From Prinia subflava (lineage: Eukaryota > Chordata > Aves > Passeriformes > Cisticolidae), in NCBI RefSeq assembly GCF_021018805.1, contig NC_086249.1:79882472-79946471 (forward strand): a stretch of 64,000 nt of DNA, in the 5' to 3' direction. Of this stretch, positions 36,066 to 49,007 are shown one piece after another; position 1 is the first letter of the stretch; each line of letters opens with the position of its first letter. The notes below the pieces were generated by a model. That model had not been told where the DNA came from. It did no database searches and saw nothing but the letters and a program-made list of their open reading frames with translations. Both the position numbers and the translations under genes were made by a program.

Positions 36066-38288
36066 GACATCAATCAGTAGCTACAAGGACTGAGTGAAGA
36101 CTCTTGAAACCCATCTGAAGAGAAGGAAACGAGAGACAACCCCTACTTCTGCAGTGTCTGAAACTTACTCAAGTATGGCCTAGAAAGCTGCAGGTCAGGA
36201 CATGGTAATCAGTGACATCACAGCTAACCTCACATTATGCCAAAGTTTTCTGTTAAAAATGGGTTTTTTATTGTTATTATTAATTACTTGCTCATGTCAT
36301 TATAAAGTAAAAAAACCAAAAACAAAAACAAAAAAAAAAACCAGAAGAAAAAGTGAACAGAAGTCATATAATCACAGTATAATCACAGTTACCCACCATG
36401 TCAATTGCACCCCCTTCAACACAGTTGAGTAAAATCTGGTTCATAATGCTGTTGGATTCTGACACATATGTAATAGCCATAATCCTAGCCTCTTCCCTGC
36501 CTAAACCTGCCCCAAAACTTTTAATTTCTAGTTCAATAATAGAGGAGTTGGTTTATGTGCAGCTGGGGGCTCAAAATCGGTATTTTTTACTGCAAGTAAA
36601 TTCCCTAAATTAGAATATTATACTTAATAAAGAGGTATTTGCCTGACACATGGCTGTTAGGACTCTAAGACACCTCACCTTTCATGCCAGGCCATCCATA
36701 CAGAAAGTATTGTGACACAGTTTCCTAGTGCTACCAGCTTTCTTTCACTTGGAAACACTGAGAACTCCATTTCATATTTCAGGCACTGAGTGTGTGGGAG
36801 TCCACAAGCCACAGGAGCTGTGACAAGCTAAAGCCGCCACATGTAAGTGCTGGTTACTCTTTTTGTTTTTAAAAAATTCTAAACCAAACCCAGACTGGTC
36901 CAGCTATAATCCTCTGCTGCATGCTGGCTATCTAGTCCATCTGTAGAGACAAATATTTCTGATTTGTCCAGGAGGTCTGTGACCAAGTTATTAAGAACAT
37001 TCCTCCCATTTAATTCTTTAAAGATTAGACGTCTGGTAGCCGTGGACAGTAGTACATGGGAACCACTCCCTTTTTCCCTTGATCTTAAGCAACACTCTGT
37101 TCCTAATTCTAATGGCAACATTAGAAATTATTTTTATTCTAATGAAATGCTTTTTCAACCAGCAAGAAAATAATTTTATGAATGTTATTATTTTTATTAT
37201 AGGCATACAACAACTGCCTTTCACATGAAATATTTCTTAGACATTTATATTTGAAAAACAGTATTGTAAATAATGAGCTCAAATACCTCAGAGACTGAGG
37301 ATATAAAATCATAGCCATTAAAATTAAGTAATTTTTTAAGCTAAACATGGTCACAACATCTTTCATTAGGTGCGAGGATATCCTAAAATGAAAATAACAT
37401 TTTTTTCACCTCTCTAGTTTTGAAGTGTGACTGACTGTACTAAAAACAAAAATTTGAATATTTTTTTTTCTGTGAAACAGATTGTGGTTATGAATAGCAA
37501 GTTTCATCCCTGAAAGTTGTAAAATGACCAAGACATAAATCTTGCAAAAGAAATGTTCAGAATAAGCATAATAATTCAGACCTCACTGCATGGCCATAAA
37601 TAGGATTCTTTAATGTATAATGCAGTCCAAAGTTTCATAACTCTCACAATAAATTTTCTTTCTGTCTGGGGAAAATGGCAGGGTCATGCTCACATGTGCT
37701 CATTTAGATTTATAATTTCTTTTAGCCTGGTTCATAAGACTATTGCCTCAATATCATTAGTGAGTTTTGTAGGCAATATAAATCTTGGATGGAGTTTTTG
37801 CAGAAGGCTAATAATTTGTCCTAAAAACTCTTGGTTATACTGAATCATTTTCTCACATCATTAAATTAATTTTGTTTTCTCTCAAAGTCTATAAAATTCT
37901 TTCTCACAACATTCTAGATATTTCAACCCTGCATGGAAAAGAACCATATAGAGGGAGTTCACATTAAGTGACAATAACATTAAAACCAAAACAGGAATAA
38001 CTAAACAAAACAAATCAGAGGCTCCAGTCCCATATTTAGTATGCATCATCAGTAAAAATCAGATGTACTGATCAGTGAAGCAATTTGCAGGCAGGAGATA
38101 GGAGTAAGAAAGCCTGGGATTTCCTGCCAGCTGCATCACAGAGTTCCTGTCAGATGCTGGCCTCGTCATTCAGCTCTTGCAGTGCTGCCAAGCCCCAATA
38201 TGCAAATTAATTAACCAACTCTTCACTTCACCAGCCACTGAGATTAAAAAATATTTCTGAAAGTACTTCTTGTTTCTTTGCTTCCTAG
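36066..38288. other. Unique DNA, no gene recognised; A-rich simple sequence near 36308-36355
   Basis: An AAAAAC-type A-rich run occurs at about 36308-36355. A minus-strand open frame at 36879-37121 is internally unremarkable and unrecognised. A POU octamer ATGCAAAT followed directly by TAATTAA lies at 38200-38214, a known style of POU/homeodomain binding site but possible by chance. Confidence 0.5.
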
Positions 38289-38419
38289 GCTGGTGGGGGT
38301 CCTCTTTTCCAGGTTCTCACCACTGCCTTCCAGAACTGGACACATACCCCATTTTATACCTGAATATAATTTATATTCTCACGCAGCCTCTTGGCTCCAG
38401 GAGCTGGAGTGTTCACAAG
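38289..38419 (+). other. Candidate 131-nt exon (weak)
   Basis: A long pyrimidine-rich tract ends in the acceptor TTTGCTTCCTAG at 38288. The segment ends CACAAG before a GTATGT donor at 38420. Two of the three forward frames remain open through it, so a coding frame cannot be chosen. An alternative acceptor, TTCTCACGCAG at 38386, would give a 33-nt frame-preserving exon with the same donor. The encoded peptides are unrecognised. Confidence 0.2.
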
Positions 38420-40647
38420 GTATGTATCATGAGATCTGCAGTGGAAGCAAGAACTGGTCACTACTGTCCTTGGTGGGTCCTGCATGCAATGAGAATTCCC
38501 CTCCACTGATTGCATCTACTTCACATGGATTTACAAAGAATTCATTCACGTTTGCAGGTCTCTGAACTGCTCAGGAGAAAGGTGCAGTATCTGTGCTGCG
38601 CACAAATGTGGTAACATCTAGCTTTGAATTCTGCTCAACTGTTGGCCAGACAGCTGATGAGACTTATCCAATTTCTAGAGCCCTTCATCTGCTCTATGAA
38701 ATGGAAAATAGCTGTATTTATGTAAATAATAAATGAAATGCCAGGAGGTGGCACTTGAAAATATTTACTACATTTCCTGTGCTTTATTTGGGCCAATAAA
38801 AACATGTTACTGTGTACTGCAAATGGTTTCCTCTATGCAGCTCTTCAGCTTGTGATAAGAGGGGGTGCAGTTGCTGTGCTGTTCTATTGGTGCCTGTCAG
38901 TGTAACCCCATCACACTTGCTGCAGTGGTGGTAGTGCAAAAGGAGACTCACATTTAGCATCTGTCTCCTGCAGGTGACTGCTTCTGCACTCCAACACACA
39001 AGGGGCACTCCTTTAACCTTCACACAGAACAAGCACCCAGCCTTGGGAACAGTGGCTTGCAGTGGAGACACAGTTTTTATAACACTGGCTTTCTGGAATT
39101 GTATTCTTGTGAGATTGAACTGCGTACAAAACAACTGTTAATGAGGTCTTCTTTGATCTTTGCAAAGACTTCCATGCTTATTTGATTTTACTGCACTTTG
39201 AAGTAATTGTAGGCTATGCTATGGAAATATAGAAGGAAGTCTCTCTAGAGAAACATGGGGAAATTACTGCAGTTGGAGAACGATAGAAAACTGAGCTACA
39301 AGGGACCATGAGAAGTTATACACTGAAAGCATTTAATTTAGCATGGATTTTGGATGATTACTACAGTATAACAATGTCAAATCAATTTAAAACTGTTCTT
39401 TGCAGCAGTATTGTGTTAAAAAAGGAAGAATACTTGTTTCTGGATGTCTGGTGAAATGAAGTAAGTTGAACATTTCCTATTCAAAAATAGTTTTCAACAC
39501 CTGGACTCTGCCTTTCTCCCTGCTCAAGGCATTCCATGGCAGTGCAACTTCAAAAAGATATTGCAATTCTAGCTAGTGATCTCATCTCAGAAATGCTAGA
39601 GAGAGTAGAATAAGATATGGCATAGCACAAAATTTTATATGGTGGTTTTGTAATGAGAGAAACAATAACTTTTGAAGTAGAAGGGGAAAATGGTCCTCTG
39701 GTGTGGTTTTTTTTACAGCAGCCAGGAAAAACCAGCAATATGCTAGAAAGTAATTTTATGTTTTGACCTCTTGAACTCCTTCCAAAGTGCTTTCATGTGC
39801 TACAAGAACTGAGCTGTCACTCCTATACCAATTACTTGAATTCTCTAATCTCTTTCCATTACTCTGCCAAATCTGAGTTTCTTAATTCCTTCCCTTACTG
39901 GAGGGGAAAATCTGTCCTGCACCCATAGAGATTGCAGTGATATTAAAAGGGTGAGGAGACAACCCGTGCACTTGTCTGCCTTTCAGCAAGGAATAAATCG
40001 TAAAAGCAGGAAAATGCCTCTGAGAGTTAAGGAAAAGGAAGAAGATGTGGCACGGGAGTGAACCTGATTTTGTGTGCCCTGTTGTAGTCCATAAGGAATT
40101 CTGCTGAAGCAGCAGTCATGCAGGGTTCAGTGCCACGAAAAGCAGAGTTAGGCCACTTCAGCATGTCTTGTGTCTATCACAATAGATGCACGAGGGCAAT
40201 TTACATTTTATTTCATTGTGGATGTGCTACTCTTCCTATACTACTTAGAGTCAGCCAGTAAAGCTCTCACAAGGCAGCAGGAAAACAAGAGAAGCAAGCA
40301 GTAACTAAGCCACTAAAGCATATATCTATAAGCATCAAATATCCATAAGCATCTAAGCATGATGCAGAGGTTTTAACTTTTCTCTTGCTTTTCTGGAATG
40401 TTCTTCAAGCACTCAGGAACTGCCAAGCAGCACTCGGAACCTCTCATACTTTTGGGAGCCCAGGAGAGTTTCCCACTTCAGCAAAAAATCAACCAAAAAA
40501 AAAAGCCTTTCATCTGGGGAAAAAGTTCACTGCCAACCAAATCCTTTAGCCAGGAGTCCGTCTGTGGTCAGCAGGCCTTCTGATTCACTGGCAAGGTTAA
40601 GAAGACATCCACCTCCGCCCAGACCTCCCCACCCTTCTTTTTTTTAG
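38420..40647. other. No gene recognised
   Basis: Unique sequence without recognisable genes or repeats. The minus-strand open frame of 116 codons at 38784-39134 has no recognisable domain. Confidence 0.55.
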
Positions 40648-40659
40648 GAAAAGACACAG
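40648..40659 (+). other. Candidate 12-nt microexon (weak)
   Basis: A strong pyrimidine tract and TTTTTAG acceptor are followed after only 12 bases (GAAAAGACACAG) by a GTAAGC donor. It would add four residues, Glu-Lys-Thr-Gln, in one frame. Exons this short exist, mostly in neural genes, but chance juxtaposition is at least as likely. Confidence 0.12.
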
Positions 40660-43600
40660 GTAAGCATAAAGTAACCTGTGTATACCAGCAGAGGCTATCA
40701 AGTCCTGAGAATGGGAAAGCTGCTCATTACAGCCACAGCTGTATTAGAAACTGTGCACCCATCTCAGAGCACAACTGTCCCCCAGCCCTGCCATCCCACC
40801 CTGCCCGAGGGTCTTGGGCTAAATGAGACACATTCCCTCTGGTTCACAGAAAACAAGAACAAGATGTTGTTTGTAATAACAGCTGGCAGGTAGGAGGAAA
40901 TAATGCCTGGATCTCCATAGTGGACAAAAGACTCTCAGGGATAAAAAGTGAGCTATTTCCTCTAGCAAGGCCTTCCAGACCACAGTGTATCAGCCACTCC
41001 AAACTGGCCTGTGCCAAAGCAGGATTTGCCTCTGTTAGCAGTGGTTTGGTTGGTGGCCTTGCTCTCAAAGTCTCACTGCCAAGGGCGCCTGACCAACGCA
41101 AAGTTGACTCAGGGCGCTGTATCCGCCTGGCAAATGGCTCTGCCAGGATGTCTTTTACTCTGAAGCTGCAAATGCAGGTGCCAGCTCCTCAGCTGAGGAA
41201 TACAGATGCTAGTCCTGCTCCCCTCCTTCTCTCATTCTCACTGAGTAGTCCTGCTTTCTGATGCTGTAAGCACATGAGCCTGCTGCAGGACTGGAGAGCT
41301 GGGCCAAGATATGCACACTGGTTGGAGCAAGACGCAGGGTTTAGGCTGAGGCTGTGAAGCACTCCAGAGCTTTTGAGGAAACTGTATTTGATGTTTTAAC
41401 ATGCATAACAAAAACATCAGAGTTACATTGGTACTTGCATTACAGCTCTACGTTAAGTAATTTCTAATTTTTGTGATACTTAATTTACTATTGTCCTGCC
41501 TCAGTCATTTTATATAGTAACAGACAGACTCATTCCAATTGTAGAACAGGGACCATTTTGCCACATTTTTCAGAACAGGGAACAGAGACTCTAATCCCAC
41601 AACTTTTACTGAATGATGTGCCAAATCCTCATTCATACAGGCAAATTACCTTTAAAGGTTACACATAGGTGAATAGTTGTAGGATCGTGCCTACAGAAAG
41701 CACTTGTTGGTTTAATTTGCTCCTGCATTGTCTTTCTTCTGCCCTGGTATCACTACTGAAACTGCAGCCAGCCATCCTGTTTAAATCAAGCCCATGTATT
41801 TTTGTCTCCACAACTGTGAGAGAACAAGTCACGAACACCGCGCTCTCCATAAAGCAGAACCTTCTCAGTGAGTAGAGTGCAAGTGGCAATACACCAAAAT
41901 TTTGAAACCAAGAGTACAGCAGGTATATAGATTTTGACAGAAAATTAAATTATAGTAGACAGTTCTATTTCCTTGCGCCCTCAATTACTTCTGTTAATGA
42001 CATATTCAGATCAATAAAACTATGTTAACTAAAACAGAAAAAGAAATTGCATCAGCTCAGTTTGGAACCTATTCCTAAATCTTTCAAATTGCTTTCTGTA
42101 AATGAAGAAATTATTTTCCCAGCTCTCTTGGGAGTGAAATTTTCCTTTTTCAGATGAAAAAGTAACTTGCATCCAAGAAAAAAATCAAATTAATATTGTG
42201 ATAGGTTCTTGCTTTTTTCAAGGACATTTTGTTCTACCTATATGCACTTAAATACTGCTATGACAGCCATTCTTGCTTTAACCACGTTTCCCTTGTCAGC
42301 AATCCTCCCTTTTCCTTCTATCAGTCCCTTGTGGTGTGTCTTTACTCATTATTGCCTGACAATACCTGGCCTGTGATAACTACCAATTTTCATGTTCATT
42401 ATGATTACATAACTGTTGCCATCCACTGCATTGTTGCTTTCAGGTTGTGTTTCTGAGCTTATCATAAAAACAAAAAGCTGCTCATCAACCTGAGAAGTCA
42501 TAAAACAACACCTAGAACAACATACATTTATATTGCGAGAATTGCATCCCACTGCACTAATACCACCACTGTGGAGGTTAATGTAAATGTAATGCAAATA
42601 TTCATCTAAACTCTCATTTGAGTTTCACTCAGATTTACTACTCAGATTGCTCTTGCAGAGGTACATCTCAGATTCCTAAATAACAAGTGGTACTGACTCT
42701 CTGAGTGACCCCTTCAGTGCAGGTTTGGGAGCTGTATGAACAACAGCAGTTCCAGGGATGGAGTTCAGAAATCGTGGGGTTGACAATGTTTTAATTGCCT
42801 GATGTTCAGACTCTTATTAATGAACATGTGTTTCCATTTCTATAAGATTTTTTCAATATGTCTGGCCATGTGTGTTATTTGCTTAGGAATCTTCAAGTGT
42901 GAATCCCAGGTGTGAATTTGTGTGACTTGCCAGTGGCAGGGGGTGAGATGGCAAAAAGGAGATGAAAGATTAAGGGAGTGATTTCTCCTCTATTAATGTC
43001 AATTGTTTCAAGGCAGGAAACGTGGCCATGGGGTCACAAAGTGCTGTTCTTCCCTTCAGGCCAGGCTGCAAGTGAGTTTATTGCTGCTGAAAAGAAAGGT
43101 ACACGTTGCTGTGATCCAAATTCAGTACTGGAAGTAGTTTCTTCAAGAAATGTTACAGTCCTGGAGAGCACATGGATTGTGAAAGTTCTCACACACATTC
43201 ATTGTACTGTTTTTGTCCTATAGCCACCACGCTTCCTCATGCTGTGCTGTTACACTGATCAACATTCAGTGACAAGGTTTCAGTTTGTGCAGAAATTTTG
43301 CAAATTTATTGGCAAAGCATCAGATAAAGTTCAAAAGAGGCAGATAATATTCATCAGCACATCAAGTCAGTAAAACAATGCTTTTATTCATTCTGCACCA
43401 TGGAAAATTGCTGGTGACTTCTCTCCTGACACTTAGCAGTACAAAACTAGTGTTTTCAGTCCCAAGTTTTTCTGATGTTACCAAATTTTATTATATTATC
43501 CCCAATTTTCTTGACAGACCCAGTCTTCTGAGCACTGATTTGGAGCAACCTGATCCACTTTTACTTTCTAAAAGAATTTGTTATTTTTACAAATCCAAAA

Positions 43601-46600
43601 CTTTGGTTTCCAATTCTCTGTTATCTCAGAGAGAAGTTAGCTACAAGTCCTCCAACGCTTCCAAGCAGAGTAAAATTCTCTCTACTGTGATCCAATGCTG
43701 AAATATTGCAATGAGTAGATGACCCTGTCCAGACCGTGAAAGCTTTGTCCCTGGCCCTTGTAAGAAAGGAATAGAAAAGAGATGCTAGATTGTCTTCTCA
43801 TCTGATTCCTTTTTCCATCGTGGTTACCAAAACTGAAGGGAGGATACAGTAGGTAATGGAGGGGCAAGGCAAAGCTCTGCTTATCCTTGTTCTGCTTTGC
43901 TGCTCCAGAGGGAGGTTTGAGGAACTCAGAGGAAGTCTGAGAAAATCAAAAAGAAGTCAAGTCCTTAAAATTTCACAGTTTCAGCTATGTTGCCATAATA
44001 GTCTGGTTTTTTTAATAGTATTTGAATGATGGAGGGCACTTCCCTTAGTGTCGCTGCATAGGATTCATCCACTTAATTCATGCAAATTACTTATCTATAG
44101 GCATCTGGTGAAAATGTCCTCTGATGAAAGCACTTTGGTTAGCTGCATCGTCAGTGAAGAGACGTAGGATTGGGTACCTTGGAGAAAGGCCCTACTCTGA
44201 TACATTCATTTATGTGGAACTGGTTCTCCTTGGCCAATTCCTCAGTTCATCTCCTGCTGTCCTGTGTCAGCCTCATCACTTCACAGCCTCAGAGCCACCC
44301 TTTGCATTTTGCTCAGGTGTGTTCCTTTTGGTGTACCCTCAGTGGCGGTGGCCACGTTCTTAAAATATTGCTCCTTGGAGACTGTTTCTCCCATTTCTTC
44401 CTCAGTTTCCCTTTTAACCTGGCTTGTGCTGCCAAATTAACACCAGCTAAATCTTGGAGGCAGGATCAGTGGGAACAGTAGGGCATAGCTCCTGTGACAG
44501 GGAGTGGAATTTCCTGGGAAATGAACTTTAGCAGCTGGGTCCCTGGAATGGACTGTGCAGCCAGGACATGGCCCTGTCCCTTTCCCCTTGCTGTGCCGAG
44601 AGGAGCTGCAGCAATGCAGGTGGAGGGGAGGACACACATCTGCAGAGGCAGGGCAGAGAATGGGGGTGTCAAACCCTGCACACTGCATCCCAGCATGGGG
44701 CTGCAATGGGCAGGGGCTTGTTCTGTATCAGTACTATTTGTGACTGAACTTTTCTCCTCGCCTTGAACAGCGTCTTCTTGGGTCAGATCAATTACAGCAA
44801 ATCATGCCATGTAAAGCCTGCAGTGTGGGTGTTGGACAATAGTAATTGAATTTTTTTATGAGCTCCAGAGAGAAAACAATCATTCTAGAAACAAAAACTG
44901 AATAAAAATAAAATTTAAAAATTCAAGTTTGAATTAAAATTAGTGGTTTGTGTCCTCCTAGTGATCCATTTGAAAATCTGATTGCTGTCTCTTACAGATG
45001 AAATAACTTTGCAGCTTTCAAACGGGACAAAATTAATTGAGCAGGTCTTTTCTCTGTCTTGCAATATCCAAGCCCACTTCACCTCTCCAGTTTAAGACAA
45101 GTTCATTCATGACAGAGAAAAAAATGCCAGACAAATACCTGCACTGTCAGTACAGGATTAGGCCTCCATAAGTTGTGTCAGCCTACGTGAATTTTAGGGT
45201 AAAACTTGTCCTAAGGTGAGGAAGAGTTATTCCATGTTTGGGTATTATCTCCTGACTGTAAACATCCTTTGCACATCAATAATCTTTCCTGCATAGGTCT
45301 GAAATTTTGAGTTACAACAAATAATTAAAACAAAAAACATTACAAGTGTCTGTCAATAACAAACCCACAAAAGAATTTTTATTGCTACTGTATAGATTAC
45401 ATTAGTCTTACTTTAGACAGCTTAACCAGATGTTTGCAAAGCCTGAGCACTGGCTAGAATAAAGTCTCAACATGCTAATTCCTCATCTTTTTTATAACAT
45501 ATAATTGAAGTTATTTGGAAATTATAGTTTTGCATGCACTAGTTAGTGATAACTTTTTATTTAAAAAATACTTACAGAGTTTCTGAATTATATGTATTGG
45601 CACCTGCTTAGTAGGGGGTTTTTGACAAAAAACATTCCTCTGCTTGTATTCAAGAGTATCTAATGAACAATGTTGCCAGAAGAAAACAGCAAACTATTAT
45701 AAAATGAAGATGTAAATGTATTGCTGGAAAAACAGGATAACAATCACAAAATCATTCTAGCAAACTGCCTGCAGTGTTGGTGCAAACTGGAATAGTCCTT
45801 TGGGCTTTTTGGAGTTGTGATTAATTACTTCAGCTGACAAAACCGACACATTAAATTTCCTTCTCATTCTCTCCCACCATCTATGTAAGATAGTAAAAGG
45901 AAGAAATAAATAAGAAATAATAAACACATTGTCTTGATAGATGAAAATAAACTCTGATACTCTGGGTAATCTAAACACAGATTTTGTCCCTTTCACCTAG
46001 AAGCCAAGGAGCTGGACAACAGAAAATTGGAATTTCATGTTTTCCTAGCTGTACACCTAAAATTTTGTAAGGGGAGAAAATACTCTAAGAATATTGATTT
46101 TAACACTGTGAAAGCAACAGGAAAAAAATTTGTCCCTGGAGGGCAAGAGTAAACTAAAATTCTTTTGTAGGCAAAAGAGAAAAAATAGTAGCCAACAACC
46201 CATAAATACAGTAGATTTATCTATATGACCTAGCACAGGTGTAGTAACCACATCTGCTAGGAACTGTAAACTAGCCATCCTGAAGAAATTTCAGAGTAAA
46301 AGAGCACAAACAAGCTGGCAGTCCTCCTCTGTGATACCCCGGTTTGACAAACATTTTAATATAACACTACTCTCAACTGTTCCATTTTGGCATGAAATCA
46401 GGACAAAGACAGCGTTGTTTTTCTCTAAGGAACAGGCAGCTGTATTTGCAAAAGGTTACATATTCGAGCACAGGTAGTTGAAGCACAAGTGGCAGCTTTG
46501 TCCCTTGTTCCAGGTTTAACACTGACAAATGGTGCAGATACACTCAGAAATGAGAGGCAAAGGATGAAGCTCTGAACAAGCTCAAAGGGCCTTTCACTGT

Positions 46601-49007
46601 GGGCATAGAACAATCTCAATGTAGAGTAAATTTTTTTTGGTTGTGAGTCAGGTAGGTGTGGGTAGACAAAGTCAAATCATATAAGTCACCTGTGTAAAAA
46701 ATACAAGCAAAATATCTGGTGTACTTGTTCACAAGTGTTTGACGACAATGGGATCATACTCTTGATGGAACACAAAGGGTTGCCAGCTGATGGTGATTTC
46801 CTGGTCCCCACTGGAACCAAAGGATCCCAAACCCAGAGCATCCCTCACTGATTGACTTTGCAACAAAACAGCCTGTGAATCATCAGAACAATGTCCTCAG
46901 AGGGAACAGCAGCACCTACAAAGAGCTGAAGGTTGTAGCTCCTCCAGCTAGGCCTGCATGAGCATTTCTGTCCCTGAGATAAAGACATACAACCTCTGTG
47001 AATAATCTGGGCTTAAGATGTCATTGCCCATCATATCCTTTCCTGAGTAAGGGATGAGAGAAAAACAGAAAAAGGTGCTGGGTGAGTCAAGAACCACAGA
47101 ATGAAAATCTGTGTACAGATCCTCAGGAAGAAGAGAGTGTTAAAAAAGAGACAAAAGGGTTGAATTTGTGAATCTATTGGATTAAGGCCCAAATAGTGTA
47201 TTCCATCCTAGGTAGAGGATATCTACTTTGTCTGGCTCTGCAAAACTTTGTGAGCCAAAATAGCCAAGACTGGCCTGGTCCTGGATCTATAGCTCAGCCA
47301 AATGTTTGTTGATTTCACTATTAAATTTCACTTAAAGTTCCTTTCCCAAGCCCATTAATTAATTTAAAGGTATGTGAAGTAATTCTAAAGCCATTCTGCA
47401 GGCTGGGTAGATATAGGATTAGAGCAGCTTTGGAGCATTTTCCGGGGCATTTAGAGAATGTCAAGCCTTACTGGAATCCCAACAATTGTAGTGTCACTGA
47501 CAGACATGCAGTGTGCAATATCATCATGAACAGCCCTCAGGACATGGTAACAAAGTTATTCTACCCTTGACAGGAAATTCAGTAGCCTTTTTGTAAATTG
47601 TTTCTCCTCCTTTCCTAGGAGCAAACAGGAATAGGATGAAAGGATGTAGTTGAGCATTAAATAATTAATTTCTATGACTTAAAAGAGGTGGGTTTCTTTC
47701 CCTTGCTTAAAATTTATCATTTTATTTTGAACAGTGTCTGCCGGATATCTGTGGTTTCAGAGAAGGCTGTTCAAAGTTGGGAGAAATTGTTTTCCTGGCT
47801 GTACCATGTATCTTCATAAAGCCAGTATATGTAGCTGCAATTCAAGGATCATTTTTCTTCCTCTTTTTGAAATATCTAGTTAGAAAGGAAACCACTCAGG
47901 CAGGAGTGCAACAAAAAAAAATTAATTATAGCAGAGAACTTACAATGTAATGGTAAGAATTGTGCTTGCCCTGTTGGATATAGATATGATTGGGAAGAAG
48001 AATGATCAGGAGGCCCACAGTGCTGCTCTGGGATCAGAGGCAGTGCTCATCAAAGAAAGATCTCATCTGTACAGAGATCCCCCATGTGCTTCATCTCTGG
48101 CGTTTCTGTGAAGACCCCAAACCTCACTTAGTGAAATGATCTCATTATATTGGATACTGCTGATACTTGTAAGGGAGATTAGCACAAAGGCTTAGCTGGA
48201 TTGTAGCAAACCACATGGATTGGATCCATAAGGATGAGACAAAGGCAGTAAATCAAGCATTTCATTCCTGAGTACTTTACTCTGTAAATGCCAACAGAGG
48301 GTGACATCAATCCCTAGCTCCCAACAAGCTGTGTCTATGATGGGAGAGGGAAGGGACAGGAAAGAAGGACAGTGAGGAGGATGTGGTATGGTGATCACTG
48401 AGGATGTGAGTAAACTTGAGTTCTGCCCTAAATTATTTTCATGTTTAATATCAGATCAATAAAATATTATGTAGAAGAAAAAGAAGTCATTATTTTTATA
48501 GCTACCTGAAAGCTGAGCAGAGAAATGGTAAAATTAGTAGCAGAAACATACTCTTACCAGAGAAAAATGAACAGGATACAAAAAGAAAATTCAATAGTTG
48601 GATTTTCCTGTGTTTCTTCTATCTATTTATTGGTTTATATTCCAGAGTGCCTTTTTTCTCAAAGCTAAACTTCAGAATGAGATAATGTGCTTTTCACAGA
48701 TCTGGACATTGGAGACTGCAGAGTAAAAAGAGTATCACTGAAATGACAGCAAAAGGTGTATAAACAGTTGCACACTGTGAAAGAAGATTAGGCAGTCTTT
48801 ATCCACACCAATGAAATATCAAAACATCTCTTTCTGGTCTGCAGTACAGATGTGACAACCAAAGAATTTGAATTATTCTGCCTTCCACTCTCTCCTGTCA
48901 TGCTCTTTTTGGCACTTCACACAGAGTAGATGGATTAATTGTGAAGAGCTGTGCTGATAATACAGAAAAAAATGGTATTTGTTGAAATACAATTCTTTAA
49001 ATAACTT
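40660..49007. other. Unique AT-rich DNA, no gene recognised
   Basis: This 8.3-kb stretch shows no transposon, gene or RNA I can identify. A GC-richer patch at about 44470-44730 has open frames on both strands over the same bases (90 codons on plus, 89 on minus) and is best read as composition. The octamer ATGCAAAT recurs near 42590. The rest is ordinary. Confidence 0.55.

Noticed and set aside
36362..36395. AATCACAG repeats resembling a CR1 tail
   Set aside because: The following bases do not match any CR1 3' UTR in either orientation, so it is probably a chance AT-rich run.
36879..37121. 80-codon minus-strand frame with protein-like composition
   Set aside because: No family was recognised, there are no convincing splice sites at both ends, and surrounding AT-rich sequence has similar short frames.
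39406..39460. Acceptor TTCTTTGCAG and donor GAA/GTAAGT bracketing 55 bases
   Set aside because: All three frames contain stops, so it is not a coding exon. A non-coding exon cannot be excluded.
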